Assembly: GCA_017413145.1 (NCBI GenBank)
Contig: JAFPUX010000088.1
Span: 1 to 7,613, forward strand
Reading direction: 5' to 3'
DNA: 7,613 nt
Source: Kiritimatiellia bacterium
Lineage (GTDB): Bacteria; Verrucomicrobiota; Kiritimatiellia; RFP12; UBA3636
The position numbers and the translations under genes are program-made. Each line of letters starts with the position of its first letter. Position 1 is the first letter of the stretch. Shown piece by piece: positions 6,354-7,613 of this stretch. Below the pieces are notes generated by a model. It saw only the letters and a list, made by a program, of their open reading frames with translations. It was not told the origin of the DNA and made no database searches.

Positions 6354-6382
6354 TTGCAATCCGTCCGGGATTCGGTTAGACT
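6354..6382 (+). promoter_or_regulatory. Sigma-70-type promoter of the rightward gene pair
   Basis: TTGCAA (6354-6359), a 17-bp spacer and TAGACT (6377-6382). Transcription would begin at about 6389-6391, giving a leader of about 50 nt before the ATG at 6439. It is divergent from, and almost touching, the promoter of the MOP-superfamily gene. Confidence 0.7.
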
Positions 6383-6389
6383 TGTTTTC

Positions 6390-6412
6390 CGCCGGGTTCC
6401 AAGGTCCCGGCG
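6390..6412 (+). promoter_or_regulatory. Inverted repeat at the predicted 5' end of the rightward transcript
   Basis: CGCCGGG (6390-6396) and CCCGGCG (6406-6412) are perfect 7-bp complements around a 9-nt loop, TTCCAAGGT. The repeat starts within 1-2 bases of the predicted transcription start and is followed by GTTTC. It could be an mRNA 5' stem-loop, an operator for a dimeric repressor, or an attenuator-like hairpin; the short T-run makes a true terminator unlikely. Confidence 0.55.
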
Positions 6413-6438
6413 TTTCATCCGCTATCAAAGCACCAGCA

Positions 6439-6936
6439 ATGAACGACAACGACAACACGACCCCCGGCTCCGTTCCGGCGGGCGAAACCCCCGACACGTC
6501 CCGCTCGGCCGTCTTCAGCGCGATCCGCTCGATTTTCGGCCACAACGCCTCCGACGGACAGCCCGAAGGCGAGCCAGCCTCCGCTCCCGGGCCGGCTCCC
6601 GCCCCCGCGCCCGCCGCTCCGGCGGAGCCGCCGGCGCGGGTTGTGATCCGCAACTGCTCCACGCGCCGCGTGCTGGCGCAGCTGCTCGAGCGGTTCGGCG
6701 GGGACCGCACGGTGTCCGGCCGGTATTTCGCCCCGGGCGAGACCGACGTGGCGAAGATCCGCGCGTGGGCCGACGCCAACGGGCTCTTCGTGAAGGAGTC
6801 GCGCGTGCTGGACGTTCTCGTTCTCGACCTCATGATGGACCGCACCAAGCTCGACCGTCCGCCCCGCCCGTACGGGCATCCGCGCTTCGGCGGCGGCCGC
6901 GGCTTCCGCGACGACGAGGGGCCGGACGAGTTCTGA
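6439..6936 (+). CDS. Unrecognised small protein: disordered Pro/Ala linker, compact core, RG-rich and acidic tail
   Basis: The 165-residue product starts MNDNDNTTPG at the first in-frame ATG after the promoter at 6354-6382; no Shine-Dalgarno sequence is visible. Residues 1-20 are polar and disordered, 21-34 (SRSAVFSAIRSIFG) could be an amphipathic helix, and 35-66 is a Glu/Pro/Ala-rich linker ending in repeated Pro-Ala pairs. The compact core (67-135) begins RVVIRNCSTRRVLAQLLERF and contains a helix-loop-helix-like stretch KIRAWADANGLFVKESRVLD (106-125). This resembles the I-R-x-W-A-x-x-N-G helix of the Lsr2 C-terminal DNA-binding domain, but the RGR AT-hook of Lsr2 is not conserved. The tail (136-165) is Pro/Arg/Gly-rich (RPPRPYGHPRFGGGRGFR) and ends acidic-aromatic, DDEGPDEF. 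There is no membrane segment. I do not recognise the family; nucleic-acid binding is a guess from the basic RG tail. The transporter gene follows after 10 bp, probably on the same transcript. Confidence 0.82.
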   Translation: MNDNDNTTPGSVPAGETPDTSRSAVFSAIRSIFGHNASDGQPEGEPASAPGPAPAPAPAAPAEPPARVVIRNCSTRRVLAQLLERFGGDRTVSGRYFAPGETDVAKIRAWADANGLFVKESRVLDVLVLDLMMDRTKLDRPPRPYGHPRFGGGRGFRDDEGPDEF

Positions 6937-6946
6937 TTCCGCCGCC

Positions 6947-7613
6947 GTGGCCGGTTCCGCCCGCGCTTCCGTTTTCACGCGCACCGACCTGCGCGTGACG
7001 TTCCTGCTGGTGCTCGGTTATTCGAGCGCCTATCTGGGGCGCCTGGACATGGGCGCGTCGATCCTCCCGATGTCGCGGACGCTGGGCTGGAGCAACGAAA
7101 CGCTCGGTTCGGTCGTTTCGTGCTTCTTCGTCGCCTACGCGTGCGGCCAGCTCGCGAGCGGGATTCTCGCCCATTTCTTCGACCCGTTCTGGTCGTTCGG
7201 CCTGGCGCTCGCCGGTTCCGCGCTCTGCAACTTCGCGGTCCCGTTCGCGCCCGGTCCGGCGGCGATGCGCGCGGTCTGGTTCGCCAACGGCGCCCTGCAG
7301 TCGCTGTTGTGGTGCAGCCTCGTGAAGGCGATGGCGCAGCGCGTCTCGGAGCGCGCCATGCCGCGCGCGATCGTCTGCGTCTGCGCGACGCTTCCGATCG
7401 GCAGCGTCGCCGCGTTCGGCGGCGCCGCCGCGTTCGCGCCGGGCGGGCTCTGGCAGGGGACGTTCTACCTCGCCGCCGCCGCGCTCGGTCTCTCCGCGGC
7501 GCTCTGGTTCCGGTTTTTCCGTTTTCCGGCCCCGCCGGACGGCGCGCCGGCGGCACGCGCCGCCGCCAGGTCCTATCCGCGCGCGACGCGGTTCGCCGGC
7601 GGCTCTGACGCCG
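6947..7613 (+). CDS. N-terminal part of an MFS transporter, OPA (organophosphate:phosphate antiporter) type; runs off the right edge
   Basis: A GTG at 6947 opens a frame of 222 codons that is still open at the right edge. It reads VAGSARASVFTRTDLRVTF and then about six hydrophobic segments, as expected for the first half of an MFS protein. OPA-family features are visible: YLGRLDMGASILPMSRTLGW (29-48), matching the Y-x-x-R first-helix signature of GlpT/UhpT; ETLGSVVSCFFVAYACGQLASG (51-72); and WFANGALQSLLWCSLVKAMA (112-131), matching the W-x-x-N-G-x-x-Q-x-x-x-W signature of the family. The central loop begins near residue 190. Members exchange sugar phosphates or glycerol 3-phosphate for phosphate across the inner membrane; the substrate here is not predictable. 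The start is uncertain because no Shine-Dalgarno sequence is seen: GTG 6947 lies 10 bp after the preceding stop, with GTG 6995 as alternative. No in-frame ATG was found before the first helix. Translation may be coupled to the upstream gene. Confidence 0.85.
   Translation, partial: MAGSARASVFTRTDLRVTFLLVLGYSSAYLGRLDMGASILPMSRTLGWSNETLGSVVSCFFVAYACGQLASGILAHFFDPFWSFGLALAGSALCNFAVPFAPGPAAMRAVWFANGALQSLLWCSLVKAMAQRVSERAMPRAIVCVCATLPIGSVAAFGGAAAFAPGGLWQGTFYLAAAALGLSAALWFRFFRFPAPPDGAPAARAAARSYPRATRFAGGSDA

Noticed and set aside
6145..6438. A longer version of the small plus-strand protein starting upstream
   Set aside because: It would overlap the 5' end of the divergent gene and start before the predicted promoter at 6354-6382; the added sequence has no recognisable feature.
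6590..6640. GC-rich inverted repeats (for example GCTCC-GGC-GGAGC) as a terminator
   Set aside because: They lie within the Pro/Ala linker codons of the small protein, have no following T-run, and are expected from repeated GCC/CCG codons.
4926..6998. A 690-residue plus-strand open frame over the MOP-superfamily gene and beyond
   Set aside because: Same composition artefact; it is dominated by Arg, Glu, Ala and Asp, runs antisense to a good membrane protein, and overlaps the real 6439-6936 gene in another frame.
1..7613. tRNA, rRNA, CRISPR array, insertion sequence, toxin-antitoxin or phage-defence module
   Set aside because: No tRNA-like cloverleaf, regularly spaced repeats, terminal inverted repeats, transposase motifs or defence-protein motifs were seen on either strand; the window is almost fully occupied by the listed genes.

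Overview
This is a compact, high-GC bacterial stretch (roughly two thirds G+C by eye) with eight genes and almost no spare DNA. An MCE/Mla-type phospholipid transport operon implies a diderm (Gram-negative) cell. The overall gene mix (GHL6-like putative glycoside hydrolase, MOP-type membrane transporter, OPA-type MFS transporter) would fit a member of the PVC group such as Kiritimatiellota/Lentisphaerota, but this placement is a weak guess: there is no rRNA or marker gene.

Layout. Six genes lie on the minus strand, read right to left: an MATE/ANKH-like MOP-superfamily membrane protein (6308-4944), a putative glycoside hydrolase (4875-2860), the operon mlaE (2796-1987), mlaF (1973-1209) and mlaD (1206-202), and the first 53 codons of an unrecognised protein (160 to beyond the left edge). 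Two genes lie on the plus strand at the right: a 165-residue unrecognised protein with a disordered Pro/Ala linker (6439-6936) and the first 222 codons of an OPA-family MFS transporter (6947 to beyond the right edge), which starts at GTG. The 130 bp between the divergent genes (6309-6438) holds back-to-back promoters.

Function. MlaE (permease), MlaF (ATPase) and MlaD (MCE substrate-binding subunit) together should form the inner-membrane ABC complex that moves phospholipids between the inner and outer membranes. MlaD is unusual in carrying four exact-length 35-residue repeats behind its MCE domain. The membrane protein and the putative glycoside hydrolase may be co-transcribed, but a 56-bp array of seven-base units sits directly before the hydrolase start codon.

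Regulatory pattern. Three promoters match the sigma-70 consensus well, all with 17-bp spacers and TAGA(A/C)T -10 boxes; a fourth is weaker. Two of the four would give mRNAs beginning only 2-3 nt before the ATG. Genes that follow a promoter lack Shine-Dalgarno sequences, while the internal operon genes mlaF and mlaD have good ones. No RNA genes, mobile elements, CRISPR arrays or complete new multi-gene system were found.
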